Assembly: GCF_001543895.1 (NCBI RefSeq)
Contig: NZ_JYIJ01000010.1
Span: 62,001 to 126,000 of the forward strand
Origin: Carbonactinospora thermoautotrophica
Lineage (GTDB): Bacteria; Actinomycetota; Actinomycetes; Streptomycetales; Carbonactinosporaceae
DNA length: 64,000 nt
Direction of reading: 5' to 3'
Shown here: positions 1-9,506 of the stretch, piece after piece
Layout of the letters: every line of letters starts with the position of its first letter
Position numbering within the stretch: position 1 is the first letter of the stretch
Notes under the pieces: model-generated
The model's database searches: none
The model's input: only the letters and a program-made list of their open reading frames with translations
What the model was told of the DNA's origin: nothing
Translations under genes and position numbers: made by a program

Positions 1-689
1 CGCGGCCAGTACGGGGTCTCGACGGTGACGTACTGGCCGGCCACGTACGGCAGGGGCTGGTGCGGCCGGACAACGATTACCGCGATGCGGCCGGGGTAGC
101 GCTGGTGGTGCAGCACCTCGGCGTCCCACCATCGGGGAGTGCCGGGCGGGACACTCTGCATCGCCTGGAGCATCACCTTGGCCGCCAGGTCGTACGTGCT
201 CCGCCACGCCTCCGCGACCTGCGGGGTCCAGGCCTCGCCCGCGTACTTCTCGAGTGTGATCATCAGTGCCTCGCCGACGTACGCGAAGTGCTCGGTACGG
301 ATGTCGTACTTGCGGTGATCGCGGCCGAGCTGCTGCAGGAAGGGGACGAGGGTCCCGGTGGAGACGATGCGCTGGACGATCGTGGTGATCGCGTCGAAGA
401 GGCCCCCGCGCAGCTCGGACATGGCGACCGGGAACAGATCCCGCAGCTCGGGGTGGCGCAGGAAGAGCTCGGCGAAGAAGTGCAGCGCCACCCGGTCGCT
501 GTGCTGGGCGATGACCTGGAAGCTTTCCCGGATCAGGCGTGCTTGCTCGGTCTGGTCGAGGGGTTGGGGGCGGTCCAAGCCGTCCGCCTCCCGGCTCCAA
601 TCCTCCATTCCGCTGACCTTACTCGTCGTGCCGTGCCGCGGAGGTGAATCCGAATGATTGACCGTGCTGTGTTCGGCTGTCTCTGTCAA
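1..689 (-). CDS. hmp: Flavohemoglobin (globin plus FAD reductase start), 5' part only
   Basis: Flavohemoglobins oxidise nitric oxide to nitrate in the cytoplasm. The visible part is an all-helical globin domain with the proximal-His region GRDHRKY (the His aligns with F8), followed by a linker and the start of a ferredoxin-reductase-type FAD barrel (PYVAGQYVTVETPYWP). The gene runs off the left edge just before the expected RxYS flavin motif, so the FAD and NAD domains cannot be judged. The start is uncertain. TTG at 689 has a strong AAGGAGG at 700-706 and adds 27 polar residues with low third-position GC. ATG at 608 gives the compact form MEDWSREADG with a weak site. The class is clear; whether the enzyme is complete is unknown. 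Confidence 0.85.
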   Translation of the reverse strand, partial: MTETAEHSTVNHSDSPPRHGTTSKVSGMEDWSREADGLDRPQPLDQTEQARLIRESFQVIAQHSDRVALHFFAELFLRHPELRDLFPVAMSELRGGLFDAITTIVQRIVSTGTLVPFLQQLGRDHRKYDIRTEHFAYVGEALMITLEKYAGEAWTPQVAEAWRSTYDLAAKVMLQAMQSVPPGTPRWWDAEVLHHQRYPGRIAVIVVRPHQPLPYVAGQYVTVETPYWP

Positions 690-1444
690 TCTTGATAAAC
701 CTCCTTGGCCCGTGATTTCCGGACAGGCGCGAGTAATGAATAGGCAAGATCCTACGCGACGCGCGTATCCGGCTTGAGGAATCTTGTGCGATGCATGCAC
801 AGCAAAGCGGATGACCCGTACTTCACTCGCTGCCGTACGCGTTCACCCAGGGTCGGGTCAGGCCCTTGGTTAATTCCCGCCCGCGCGCTTCAGTCGTGCC
901 TCCCCTAGCCCCGCCGCCGTGGCAGCTTGCTGAGGCGAGGGATGTGCTTCGAACAGTGGATGTGGGCCTCTTCGGCCCGGACCCGCACCCACACGGGCGG
1001 TCGGCGGCCCGGCCCGCGCAGTCGCACTCGCCCTCTTGTCCGCTGTCGCGACGAACATCTTTCCTGACACGCGATGAATTCACACATCTTGTCGTTCATC
1101 CGGTCGAGTACCTGGTCCGCGTAGAACTTCCGGGCTCGTTCCCCGGTGCCGAGAATGCGGTGGAGTTCGTGCTCACCCGCGGACCCGGGCGGGGTGAGTT
1201 GAAATCGATCACCATCCTGCGTTGACGCGTGCCGTTAAGGAGTACAGCGCGTCAGTGTTCGGTCACGTTCGGTGGTCCGCGCGTACCGCGGTCGAAGGAT
1301 CTTGCAAGACCAAATGCAAGAAAATGCCCGCCAGCGTGCCGAATCCCGCTGTCCGCGGGGCGACCCTGTCGCCCGGGTTCTCGGTTTTCGTCAAACGCGG
1401 GAACGGGCATTCGCGCGGGGACCGGCGTGTTTCCGACACTCCGG
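690..1444. other. Intergenic stretch without a supported gene
   Basis: Several short open frames exist here (for example 866-1225 on + and 905-1099 on -), but none has a good ribosome site, a recognisable domain or consistent codon bias. Positions 690-790 are noticeably less GC-rich than the surroundings and probably hold the promoter of the leftward flavohemoglobin gene. The right part may be decayed material continuing from the ABC pseudogene next to it. Confidence 0.5.
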
Positions 1445-1781
1445 ATCGGTCGCCTTGCCTCCGCACGCGAAGGATCGTGCCCGCGTCGTACCGCGAGCAC
1501 GAGATCCTTCAGGTCGGCCCGGGGCCGGGGTGGGCGAACGGCTCGTCCATGCCGCGGCGCCGGCCGGTACGCGGGTGCGCGGGCGATCGCCACCCGCCGC
1601 CGCGTGCCGCCGGACAGCTCCCGGGTACTTGCGGGCGGACAGGCCCACCGCCTCCAGTGCCTCGGCGGCCCGCCGAGTGCCGCTCCGCGCGGCCGACCGC
1701 GACCCGGGTCACCCGGTCCGGTACGGACAGCGCGCGGGGCGCCCGTGCCGGACCGGGTTCGAGCAGCGCGGTGCTGCTCAC
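1445..1781 (-). pseudogene. Decayed ABC transporter ATP-binding subunit (nitrate/sulfonate/taurine type)
   Basis: Read leftward, the fragments follow the order of an ABC ATPase but in different frames. They are ALLEP near the Q-loop, AEALEAVGLSARKYP, the signature ELSGGTRRRVAIARA, the Walker B-like MDEPFAHPGP, then DLKDLVLAVR and HDPSRAEA, which resembles the H-loop region. At least three frame changes are needed to join them, and no Walker A is present. It starts two bases after the stop of the solute-binding lipoprotein gene, where the ATPase or permease of the importer would normally sit. I infer an importer operon that has lost its energising subunit. No permease was recognised next to it. 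Confidence 0.75.
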
Positions 1782-1782
1782 G

Positions 1783-2751
1783 TCAATTGCTCGGCGCCTG
1801 AATCAGCGTTGGGACGTCGATGTGCTTCTTCAAGTAGCCGAACTGCTGCATCAGGTTGGGGACCCGCTGCAGGCGGTCCGGGTTCAGCGTGGTCGGGTAC
1901 GTGCCGAGGGTCACCAGCGCCGCGGTCTCCGGCGGGATCTTCGCGTGCGCCGGCAGGACCTCCTCGACCGTCTTGCGGTCCTCGGCCATCTCCTGCGCTT
2001 CCCTCATCGCCCGCTGGAACGCTGCTGCGGTCTTCGGGTACTTCTTCACGAAGTCGGTCGTCGTGATGTAGCCGGCGATGGGGAAGCTCGCCGTGGGACC
2101 GGACAGCGGCTCCAGGACCGGCCGGGCGCCCACCTGCTTCTTCGCCTGCGAGACGAACGGCTCGACCGCGAAGATCGCGTCGACCCGGCCCTGCTCCAGC
2201 GCGGCGATCATGTCCGGGAAAGGGATCTCGACGTACTTCGCGTTCCCGGCCCGCACCCCGTGGTTCACCAGCGCCTGTTCGGTGAGCAACTGCAGGATGT
2301 TCCGGGTGCCGTTCAGCGCGATCTTCTTCCCGGCCAGGTCGCTCGGCCGTTTGATCGGGGAGTCCCCCTTGACCAGGATCTGCATCGTCCCGGTCCGGCC
2401 CTCGTACCCGTCGGCCAGGATGCGCAGGGGGGAGCCCTTCTCGATGGCCGTGAAGAACGAGCCGTAGTCGGAGAAGGCCACGTCGTAGTCACCGGCCACC
2501 AGGCCCTCGGTGGCCTGGGCGCCACCGGTGACCGGCAGCGTCTCGACGGTGAGGCCCTGCTCCTTGAACAGGTCCTTTTCGATCGCGATCCGGTACGGCG
2601 CGCTGTCGGTCACGGGCAGCATACCGACCTTGATCCGGCTCTTCTCCAGCCCTCCCCGGGCGGCGTCGAGGGAACCGCCGCTGCAGGCGGTCAGCAGGGC
2701 TGCGAGCAGCGTGCCAACAGCGGCGACGCGACTCACCTGACGAAGCCTCAT
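1783..2751 (-). CDS. ABC transporter substrate-binding lipoprotein, NMT1/SsuA-like
   Basis: A 322-residue protein with a lipoprotein signal peptide ending in a lipobox (LLTACSGG; lipidated Cys at about residue 23), so it should be tethered outside the membrane. The mature part matches the two-lobed binding proteins of nitrate, sulfonate, taurine or thiamine-precursor importers, with IKVGMLPVTDSAPYRIA at the start, GDYDVAFSDYGSF and ALEQGRVDAIFAVEPF. The ATG is preceded by AAGGAG with good spacing. No intact ATPase or permease adjoins it, and an ATPase remnant follows directly. It is therefore either an orphan binding protein using a distant transporter or a gene on the way to loss. The ligand cannot be read from the sequence. 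Confidence 0.88.
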   Translation of the reverse strand: MRLRQVSRVAAVGTLLAALLTACSGGSLDAARGGLEKSRIKVGMLPVTDSAPYRIAIEKDLFKEQGLTVETLPVTGGAQATEGLVAGDYDVAFSDYGSFFTAIEKGSPLRILADGYEGRTGTMQILVKGDSPIKRPSDLAGKKIALNGTRNILQLLTEQALVNHGVRAGNAKYVEIPFPDMIAALEQGRVDAIFAVEPFVSQAKKQVGARPVLEPLSGPTASFPIAGYITTTDFVKKYPKTAAAFQRAMREAQEMAEDRKTVEEVLPAHAKIPPETAALVTLGTYPTTLNPDRLQRVPNLMQQFGYLKKHIDVPTLIQAPSN

Positions 2752-3444
2752 AACTGCTCCTTGGCGGCGCGGCCCGCGCCTGCCGCGGGTCCGCCGCCAG
2801 GCGGCGGCAGCGCGAGCACGGTCATTCCGGGGACGAGATCACGTCGGGGGCCGGGGCATGCTGGTCGGGGGAGAAGCATAGTTGGGAGGCCCGCAAGCCG
2901 AGGAAGATCGATTCAGCCCACGGGTTCGATTGTCCGGCCCGATCATGATCGGTCGATGTGACGCGAATTCTTCGCAACATCTTCTCGACGATGCGGTTAC
3001 CGGACATGGATATTCGTGCCGGTGGCGTCGGCCACTCGGAGCGCGGCGAAATCGCCTGTCTTCACCGATTCGCCCTGGTGTGTTCTTGACGAGTTGTTTT
3101 CTAGTGGTGAAGGTTTTTTGAGGCAGAACGGCTTGTCGTAGCTGTGCGCAAAGCAGGAGAAACCGCTGCGTATCCACCTCGGAGGTGCGGACCGGGGGCG
3201 CTCGGGCACGAGCAGGGCGCATAGACTCCCGGCGGCATCCCCTTAACGATGCGAGTCGGGCGGAGATCACGATCTGGCCCATGGTCTTGGCCCAGTCCCG
3301 CACGGTGTGCTGAAATGCGTTGCTCGATGTAGTCCGAGCAGTCCGACAATCGATAAGGGGCGTCCACCTGGGCGAGTGGCACCCGTTCCGCCCGGACTCG
3401 GTGACTCGGGCGCATCGGGGCTTAGGGAGAGGTTGCGAGGGTTA
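2752..3444. other. Long divergent intergenic region
   Basis: This 690-bp gap separates the leftward lipoprotein gene from the rightward conservon. Open frames on both strands lack ribosome sites and domain similarity. The stretch 3060-3130 is AT-richer than average. The region presumably carries the promoters of both flanking units, but no promoter boxes could be assigned with confidence. Confidence 0.5.
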
Positions 3445-6400
3445 GTGCGAACACGACCCACGAATCAGCGCGCGGGCGAACCGGAGCGCGCCTCAACGGA
3501 GGTGTTCCGCGAGGCGACGGAGGCGCCGGGCAGTCAAGCGGCGAAGTCGCACGAGCGGGAGGCTCGCCAGGTCAGCCCGCGGTTCGAGCGACTGCGGGAC
3601 AGGTTCTTGCTGCGCCACCAGCGGGTCCACACGCGCCTGCTCGCCCTCATCCTGCTTCCGCTGCTCGTCGCGGTCGTGTCCAGCGCCGTGAACGTCGCGC
3701 ACAGTTGGCAGGACCGCAACCGGCTGGCCGGTGTCCAGAAGCTGACCGTGCTCGTCCGCGACATCGGCATCCTGGTCCACCACCTGGAGGAGGAACGCGA
3801 CCACACCGCGGTCTACATCGCCAAGGGACGCCGGGGCGACGTGGACAGTGTGACCAAGTACCAGGAGGCGGCCGACAGCGCCGTCGACGAGGTGCGCGAG
3901 GCCGCGAGCGAGATCGACGGCTCGTTCGATCCCTCGGTGCGCCGGGTCGTCCAGACCGTCCGGGACCGGCTGGACAACCTGCCCGCCCTCCGCGAGGCGA
4001 CGGTGCAGAGCAGGATGCGCACCGAAGACGCGGTGGCGATGTACACGTCGTTCATCAAGGACCTGCTCGACACCAGCGTCCAACTCAGCGAGAGCGCCAC
4101 GGAGGCCAGCCTCGGCCGGAGCGCCCGCGCCATCGCCGCGTTCACCCGGCTCAAGGAACTGACCTCCCGTGAGCGCGCGCTGTTGATGGACCCCGCCATC
4201 AACCACCGCTTCGACCCCATCGACTACCAGAACTTCCTGGTCGTCCACGCCGAGCGGCAGAGCGTGCGCGCCGAGTTCCTACGCAGCGCCTCGCCCCGGC
4301 AGCGGCAGTACCTGGAGGACGGGGTCACCGGCCCCGAGGTCGACTCCGCGGAGGGCGTCATCCAGCAGGCGACTCTCTCCCCGGTGTTCCTCGCCCCGCA
4401 GCAGGCGGCCGGGGACAACGCCGCCCGGCAGCAGGCGGCCGAGGACAAGACCCCTGCCGCCGTCGCCCCGAAAATCGACGCCGATCTGCTGTTCCGTTCC
4501 CTGCAGACCGAGTTGCGGCTGATGTACTCGGCCGAGCAGCGGCTCGTGCACGACCTGGAGCAGGAGATCGCCGCCAAGAAGGACGCGGCGCAGCGCAACG
4601 CCCTGCTCACCATCGTGATCGTGCTGATCTCGCTGCTGCTCACCATCGCCGCGACCCTGTACGTGGCCCGGTCGATGGCCGGCCCGCTGCTGCGGCTGCG
4701 GCGCGCCGCGCAGGAGATCGCGAACGAGCGGCTGCCCAACCGCGTCCGGGAGCTCAACGAGTCCGATCCCCACAAGGTCGACCTCACCGTCGAGCCCATC
4801 GACATCACCTCGCGCGATGAGATCGGCGAAGTGGCGCGCGCGTTCGACGAGGTGCACCGCGAGGCGGTCCGGCTCGCGTCCGAGCAGGCCCTGCTGCGCA
4901 GCAGCGTCAACGCGATGTTCGTGAACCTCTCCCGCCGTACCCAGAGCCTGGTCCAGCGTCAGCTCAAGCTCATCGACGAGCTGGAGCGCAGCGAGCGCGA
5001 CCCCGACCAGCTGGCGAACCTCTTCAAGCTCGACCACCTGGCCACGCGCATGCGGCGCAACGGCGAGAACCTGCTGATCCTGGCCGGCGAGGAGCCGGGC
5101 CGGCGGTGGAACCAGCCCATCCCGCTGATCGACATCCTGCGGGCCGCCGCCTCCGAGGTGGAGCAGTACGAGCGGGTGCAGGTCAGCAACGTGCCGAGCG
5201 TGGACGTGGTCGGCCGCGCGGTGAACGACCTCGTCCACCTGATCGCCGAGCTGCTCGAGAACGCCACCTCGTACTCCGCGCCCGGCACGAAGGTGTGGGT
5301 CTCCGCCCAGACCCTGCCGGGCGGGGGCGTCATGGTCGAGATCGAGGACAATGGCATCGGCATGAGCCCCGATGAGCTCGCTGACGCCAACCGGCGGCTG
5401 GCCGAGCCCCCCGCGATCGACGTGTCGGTGTCCCGCCGGATGGGCCTGTTCGTGGTCGGCCGCCTGGCCGCCCGGAACAACCTGCGCGTTCGGCTCCGCT
5501 CCTCGGCCGGCGGCGGCGTGACCGCGCTGGTCACGATCCCGGCCGAGCTCATCGCTGACCCGACCCGCCTGACGGCCTTGGGCACCCCGGACACCGGGAG
5601 CGCCCCGGTGTCGGACACCTCCCCGGTGGCCGAGGGCCCGAGCGCGTCGGAGCGGTTGTCTCCCCGCCGGGCCATGCCCGAAGCATCCGGGATCCTTATC
5701 CCGCGCCAGGTGACCGCCGGGGAGTTGGGTCGCCGGCGACCGGCCCTGCCGTCCGGCAGGGCGACGCCTCCGCACTCCCCGCCGGTCGGCGTGGACCTCA
5801 GCAGTATCAGCGGGCCGCGTCACGCCAGCGGACGCCGGTCGGTCGGCCCGGCCCAGGGTGCCGACGGCCGCCCCGGCCGGTCCGGGTCCGCGCAGCCGAC
5901 GCAGGACCAGCCCACCCCGGCCAGCGGGGCGGCGACGCCGGGTGACCCGCGGGACCAGGCCGGCGCTCCGGGCTGGCCGGTCGTTCCGCCCCCGGGCGCT
6001 CCGTTCGGGTACCCGATCCGGCTGGCGGACCCGGGCGCGGCGGGCCAGCGGCCCGGTGTTCCGCAGCCGGCCGAGCCGGCGCCGGTCGAGGGGACGCGGC
6101 CGGCGGAGCAGCCCGCTGGTGAGGCCGATGCCACCCCCCTCGCGGGGCTACGCCCAGTGCCGCCCAGCGCGCCGGAAGACGACGCCCGCGAGAACACCGC
6201 CGTCCGGCTTCGACCGGCGCCGAAGGAACCGGACATCCTCGACCCGTCCACCCCGCTCGAGGGCGTCCGGGTGGAGCGTCTCCCGATCTTCGAGGCGATC
6301 GAGTCGGAATGGTTCCGGCGGCGTACCGGGCCGAAGGCGATCCCGGCCGGCGAGAACGGCGTGGTCCCGCTCCCGGCGACGCCGCCCGCGGGGAGCCCGA

Positions 6401-6831
6401 CCCCGGACGCCGGGACCCGGGCCGACCGGCCGCAGGAAGCGGTGGCGCAGGTCGAACAGTCGACTCCCGCGGTGTCTCCGCCCCCGGTCGAGGAGCAGGA
6501 GTCCCCGCCGTGGCGTTCGGCGGCCGACGAGGGCTGGAAAGCCGCGGAGATGATCAGCAAGCCCATCGCGAGTGGGCTGACACCCGCGGGCTTGCCGAAG
6601 CGTATCCCGAAGGCCAACCTGGTCCCCGGCTCCGCAGGGGGCCCGGACCAGATCAAGAAGGTGCGGGCGAACCCTGCGGCGCGGTCCCCGGAGGCCGTCC
6701 GCGGCCGCCTGGCCAGCTACCACCAGGGCATCCGCCGTGGCCGGCTGGCCGGGCGCGAGCTACGTGAGCGTAGCGGGGGAACTCTCCCCGACCTCCCTGC
6801 CGTCAGTTCGGATGAACAGGAGAACTCGTGA
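3445..6831 (+). CDS. cvnA: Conservon sensor histidine kinase with nitrate/nitrite-sensing domain
   Basis: First gene of a cvnABCD conservon, the membrane kinase-like part of a G-protein-type signalling complex. A transmembrane segment lies near residues 60-80 ([15 protein letters not shown]), followed by an extracytoplasmic helical NIT-type sensor to about 390. A second transmembrane segment ([18 protein letters not shown]) is followed by HAMP, then a dimerisation-like region and a HATPase fold with [20 protein letters not shown] and [10 protein letters not shown]. The last roughly 400 residues are a Pro/Ala-rich tail. I chose GTG 3445 because of GGAGAGG and GAGGG just upstream; the frame is open back to ATG 3307 but that stretch is atypical. 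The final codons overlap cvnB. Confidence 0.9.
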   Translation: MRTRPTNQRAGEPERASTEVFREATEAPGSQAAKSHEREARQVSPRFERLRDRFLLRHQRVHTRLLALILLPLLVAVVSSAVNVAHSWQDRNRLAGVQKLTVLVRDIGILVHHLEEERDHTAVYIAKGRRGDVDSVTKYQEAADSAVDEVREAASEIDGSFDPSVRRVVQTVRDRLDNLPALREATVQSRMRTEDAVAMYTSFIKDLLDTSVQLSESATEASLGRSARAIAAFTRLKELTSRERALLMDPAINHRFDPIDYQNFLVVHAERQSVRAEFLRSASPRQRQYLEDGVTGPEVDSAEGVIQQATLSPVFLAPQQAAGDNAARQQAAEDKTPAAVAPKIDADLLFRSLQTELRLMYSAEQRLVHDLEQEIAAKKDAAQRNALLTIVIVLISLLLTIAATLYVARSMAGPLLRLRRAAQEIANERLPNRVRELNESDPHKVDLTVEPIDITSRDEIGEVARAFDEVHREAVRLASEQALLRSSVNAMFVNLSRRTQSLVQRQLKLIDELERSERDPDQLANLFKLDHLATRMRRNGENLLILAGEEPGRRWNQPIPLIDILRAAASEVEQYERVQVSNVPSVDVVGRAVNDLVHLIAELLENATSYSAPGTKVWVSAQTLPGGGVMVEIEDNGIGMSPDELADANRRLAEPPAIDVSVSRRMGLFVVGRLAARNNLRVRLRSSAGGGVTALVTIPAELIADPTRLTALGTPDTGSAPVSDTSPVAEGPSASERLSPRRAMPEASGILIPRQVTAGELGRRRPALPSGRATPPHSPPVGVDLSSISGPRHASGRRSVGPAQGADGRPGRSGSAQPTQDQPTPASGAATPGDPRDQAGAPGWPVVPPPGAPFGYPIRLADPGAAGQRPGVPQPAEPAPVEGTRPAEQPAGEADATPLAGLRPVPPSAPEDDARENTAVRLRPAPKEPDILDPSTPLEGVRVERLPIFEAIESEWFRRRTGPKAIPAGENGVVPLPATPPAGSPTPDAGTRADRPQEAVAQVEQSTPAVSPPPVEEQESPPWRSAADEGWKAAEMISKPIASGLTPAGLPKRIPKANLVPGSAGGPDQIKKVRANPAARSPEAVRGRLASYHQGIRRGRLAGRELRERSGGTLPDLPAVSSDEQENS

Positions 6832-7253
6832 CGAAGCTGAGCCAGGCAGCGCAGAACCTCAACTGGCTGATCACGAACTTCGTCGAGCGTGTGCCAGGGG
6901 TCTCCCACACCGTCGTCGTCTCAAGTGACGGTCTGCTGCTGGCGGTGTCGGAGGGCTTTCCACGGGACCGGGCCGACCAGCTCGCCGCCGTCGCTTCCGG
7001 TTTGGCCAGCCTGACGACCGGTGCGGCCCGGGTGTTCGAGGGTGGCAACGTCACGCAGACCGTCGTGGAGATGGAGCGCGGTTTCTTGTTCGTCATGTCG
7101 ATCAGCGACGGGTCGATCCTTGCCGCGCTCGCCTCCACGGAGTGCGACATCGGTCTGGTCGGGTACGAGATGGCGCTGCTCGTCGAGCGGTGCGGCGATG
7201 TGCTCACGCCGGCGCTGCGTCACGAGTTGCATGCTGCTCTGCCCAGGTCATGA
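6828..7253 (+). CDS. cvnB: Roadblock/LC7 domain protein of the conservon
   Basis: A 141-residue roadblock/LC7 protein. This family includes the MglB-like partners and GTPase-activating proteins of small bacterial GTPases. It has the typical N-terminal [17 protein letters not shown], a central [18 protein letters not shown] strand pair, and a C-terminal helix ending in an AALPRS tail. It begins with GTG overlapping the stop of cvnA by four bases (GTGA), which implies translational coupling. In conservons this protein is thought to link the kinase-like membrane protein to the GTPase CvnD. Confidence 0.93.
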   Translation: MTKLSQAAQNLNWLITNFVERVPGVSHTVVVSSDGLLLAVSEGFPRDRADQLAAVASGLASLTTGAARVFEGGNVTQTVVEMERGFLFVMSISDGSILAALASTECDIGLVGYEMALLVERCGDVLTPALRHELHAALPRS

Positions 7254-7269
7254 GGGTGAGGGTTGAGCC

Positions 7270-7629
7270 GTGACGATTGGTCAGGAGGATGAGCCAGGCC
7301 CGTTGGTGCGGCCGTATGCGGTGACCGGCGGTCGCACTCGTCCCCGCTACCAGCTCGCCATCGAGGCGCTGGTATCGACGACCGAGCGGGGGCGGCGTGA
7401 ATCGATCGGACTGATTCCCGAGCACCGCAGGATCTGCGAGTTGTGTCTGGAGGTCCGGTCGGTTGCGGAGGTCGCGGCGTACATCGGCGTACCGCTCGGT
7501 GTCGCCCGGGTCCTGGTGGGAGACATGGCCGAGGTGGGCCTGGTTCAGGTCCACCAGCCTGGAAACGTCGAGGGGCAGCCGGAAGTGACGCTGCTCGAAA
7601 GGGTGCTCAGTGGACTTCGGAAGCTCTAG
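7270..7629 (+). CDS. cvnC: DUF742 protein of the conservon
   Basis: A 119-residue DUF742 protein with the family's N-terminal LVRPYAVTGGRTRP and a winged-helix-like core containing RRICELCLEVRSVAEVAAYIGVPLGVARVLVGDM. This suggests a DNA- or protein-binding helix-turn-helix. It starts with GTG 16 bases after cvnB, and its last codons overlap the GTG start of cvnD. Its molecular role in conservons is not established. Confidence 0.92.
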   Translation: MTIGQEDEPGPLVRPYAVTGGRTRPRYQLAIEALVSTTERGRRESIGLIPEHRRICELCLEVRSVAEVAAYIGVPLGVARVLVGDMAEVGLVQVHQPGNVEGQPEVTLLERVLSGLRKL

Positions 7630-8206
7630 GACCGCCGAGCAAGCGGAGGTGGTCCCCACGACGACGTCGGTCAAGATCGTCGTCGCGGGTGGCTTCGGCG
7701 TCGGTAAGACGACGTTCGTCGGATCCGTCTCAGAGATCGTCCCGCTGACGACCGAGGCGGTGATGACCGAGGCCAGCGTCGGCCATGACGACCTGGCCAA
7801 GACCCCGAACAAGACGACGACCACGGTCGCGATGGACTTCGGCCGAGTGTCGCTCGACTCGGATCTGATCCTCTACCTGTTCGGGACACCAGGTCAGCAC
7901 CGCTTCTGGTTCATGTGGGACGACCTGGTCAAGGGCGCGATCGGCGCGGTGGTGCTGGTCGACACCCGTCGGCTCGCCGACTGCTTCCCCGCGATCGACT
8001 ACTTCGAGAACTGTCAGCTGCCGTTCATCATCGGCATCAACTGCTTCGACGGCGTCCTGGCCCACGCGGTGGAGGACGTACGGGAGGCTTTGTCGATCGG
8101 ACCGGACGTTCCGATCGTGACGCTCGACGCCCGTAACCGCGAGTCGACCAAGGCTACGCTCATCACCCTGGTCGAGCACGTGCTCGCGGTTCGGACCGGC
8201 GGGTGA
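7610..8206 (+). CDS. cvnD: Conservon GTP/ATP-binding protein
   Basis: A 198-residue small Ras-like GTPase. The P-loop GGFGVGKT sits at residues 27-34, a switch region with conserved Thr residues is near 65, and the G3 motif reads FGTPGQHRFWFMWDD, so the usual DxxG Asp is replaced, as is common in this family. The G4-like motif is NCFDG. It overlaps cvnC by 20 bases and ends the four-gene operon, with a strong hairpin 17 bases downstream. It is the presumed nucleotide switch of the complex formed with CvnA, CvnB and CvnC. Confidence 0.93.
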   Translation: MDFGSSRTAEQAEVVPTTTSVKIVVAGGFGVGKTTFVGSVSEIVPLTTEAVMTEASVGHDDLAKTPNKTTTTVAMDFGRVSLDSDLILYLFGTPGQHRFWFMWDDLVKGAIGAVVLVDTRRLADCFPAIDYFENCQLPFIIGINCFDGVLAHAVEDVREALSIGPDVPIVTLDARNRESTKATLITLVEHVLAVRTGG

Positions 8207-8222
8207 CGTACTCGGTACGGCA

Positions 8223-8249
8223 CGGCCCCGCGGATGCGCCGCGGGGCCG
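8223..8249 (+). terminator. Hairpin terminator of the conservon
   Basis: An 11-bp perfect GC stem (CGGCCCCGCGG at 8223-8233 and its complement at 8239-8249) with a 5-base loop, right after cvnD. There is no long U-tract, which is normal for actinomycete terminators. Confidence 0.75.
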
Positions 8250-8413
8250 CATGCTGTTTAGTTGGAGTAGCTGAGGAGTTAGGCGACCCGGCCGTGAGCG
8301 ACGTCCACGGGTGCCTGCCGAGCCGGGTCTGCGCAGAGAGCATGGTCGCGCGGCGGAGAAACGCGCGACCAAGCAGCGACTAGGTCACGGCGTGCGAAGC
8401 GGGGTGAACCACT

Positions 8414-8668
8414 ATGGACCTGCGAGTTATCCCTCTGCGGTCCGTGACCGCGCGGGCGCTCCCGGCCGGGGTCCTGCTGGTGGCCCAGACCGGCACGCCG
8501 CCGTCCTGGATCATGATCGGTGTCGGCTTCCTGGTACTCGGGATCAGCCTGGGCAGCCTGTACCTCGTGGGCTGGGCGAGCAAACACCGCAGACACCTGG
8601 GCGCCGACGACCAGTTGCCCGGAGCTCCCGACCGCACCCACTACCAGGGCCCGCCGCCCCCGAGCTGA
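8414..8668 (+). CDS. Small single-pass membrane protein, unknown function
   Basis: An 84-residue protein with a short N-terminal region, one clear transmembrane helix (WIMIGVGFLVLGISLGSLYLVGW, about residues 36-58) and a polar, Pro-rich tail (GPPPPS end). The region upstream holds only a weak GGGG ribosome site. It stands in the same direction as, and 120 bases before, the CDP-alcohol phosphatidyltransferase gene. I do not recognise a named family. The membrane helix in the proper frame supports it as real, but the evidence is modest. Confidence 0.55.
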   Translation: MDLRVIPLRSVTARALPAGVLLVAQTGTPPSWIMIGVGFLVLGISLGSLYLVGWASKHRRHLGADDQLPGAPDRTHYQGPPPPS

Positions 8669-8789
8669 CCGACGGCCCACCGGCACGTCGTATCCACGCC
8701 ACCCGCACGACGGGATGGCGCGTAGGCGGTATCCGTCTGCAGATCCTGCCCAGGTAGGGTCTTAGCGGGCACATGAGACGGGAGGCGAT

Positions 8790-9395
8790 GTGGCGGTCGG
8801 CGGGACTGGGGTCCAGACCACGCGAGTGGCCACGGTGCCCAACGTCCTGAGCCTGCTGCGGTTGCTCGGCGTGCCGGTGTTCCTGTGGCTGATCCTGTCA
8901 CCGCGACTGGGCGGGGCCAACCGGGACGGCTGGGCGCTCGCCCTGCTCGTCGCGGGCGGCTTCAGCGACTACCTGGACGGCAAGATCGCCCGCCGGTTCA
9001 ACCAGGTGAGTCGCGTCGGCCAGATACTGGACCCGGCGGCAGACCGCCTCTACATCCTGAGCACCCTGGTGGGACTGACGTTGCGGGACATCATCCCCGC
9101 CTGGCTGGCCGTCGGAATCGTCGCCCGTGACGTTCTGCTCGCGCTGCTCTACCCGCTCCTGCGCGCCCACGGGTACGGGCCGCTGCCGGTCCACTTCCTC
9201 GGCAAGGCGGCGACCCTGAACCTGCTGTACGCGTTCCCATTGCTGCTGCTCGGCGACGGGGACGGGCGGATCGCGACTCTCGCCAAGATCTTCGGTTGGG
9301 CGTTTGTGGGCTGGGGTACAGCTCTGTACTGGTGGGCCGGCGTGCTGTACGCCCTGCAAGTGTGGCAATTGATTAAGGCGGACTCCGTGACGTAG
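8790..9395 (+). CDS. CDP-alcohol phosphatidyltransferase family membrane enzyme
   Basis: A 201-residue integral membrane enzyme that transfers a phosphatidyl group from CDP-diacylglycerol to an alcohol in phospholipid synthesis. The CDP-alcohol phosphotransferase signature DG-x2-AR-x8-G-x3-D-x3-D is complete (residues about 60-85, SDYLDGKIARRF...GQILDPAADR). About five or six hydrophobic helices surround it. The GTG start has GGAGG four bases upstream. Homologues at this conserved locus are annotated as PgsA-like or cardiolipin synthases. The acceptor (glycerol phosphate, phosphatidylglycerol or inositol phosphate) cannot be told from the sequence. Confidence 0.9.
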   Translation: MAVGGTGVQTTRVATVPNVLSLLRLLGVPVFLWLILSPRLGGANRDGWALALLVAGGFSDYLDGKIARRFNQVSRVGQILDPAADRLYILSTLVGLTLRDIIPAWLAVGIVARDVLLALLYPLLRAHGYGPLPVHFLGKAATLNLLYAFPLLLLGDGDGRIATLAKIFGWAFVGWGTALYWWAGVLYALQVWQLIKADSVT

Positions 9396-9506
9396 CGGCG
9401 GCCAGGGCGACGGCGATCTCGCCGCATCGGATCCACGCCCGATGCACGGAGCATCTCCGGCCGAGCAGAACCCAGTTGACACGATCGACAAAGGAGGGAC
9501 TCGGCG

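Noticed and set aside
866-1225. 119-residue forward frame
   Set aside because: No ribosome site or recognised domain and poor codon character in its first half; not strong enough to call.
1222-2961. Long forward open frame covering the lipoprotein gene
   Set aside because: It is antisense to an intact lipoprotein with a clear signal peptide and ribosome site; the translation is Arg/Gly/Leu-rich with no domain, as expected of a GC-rich shadow.
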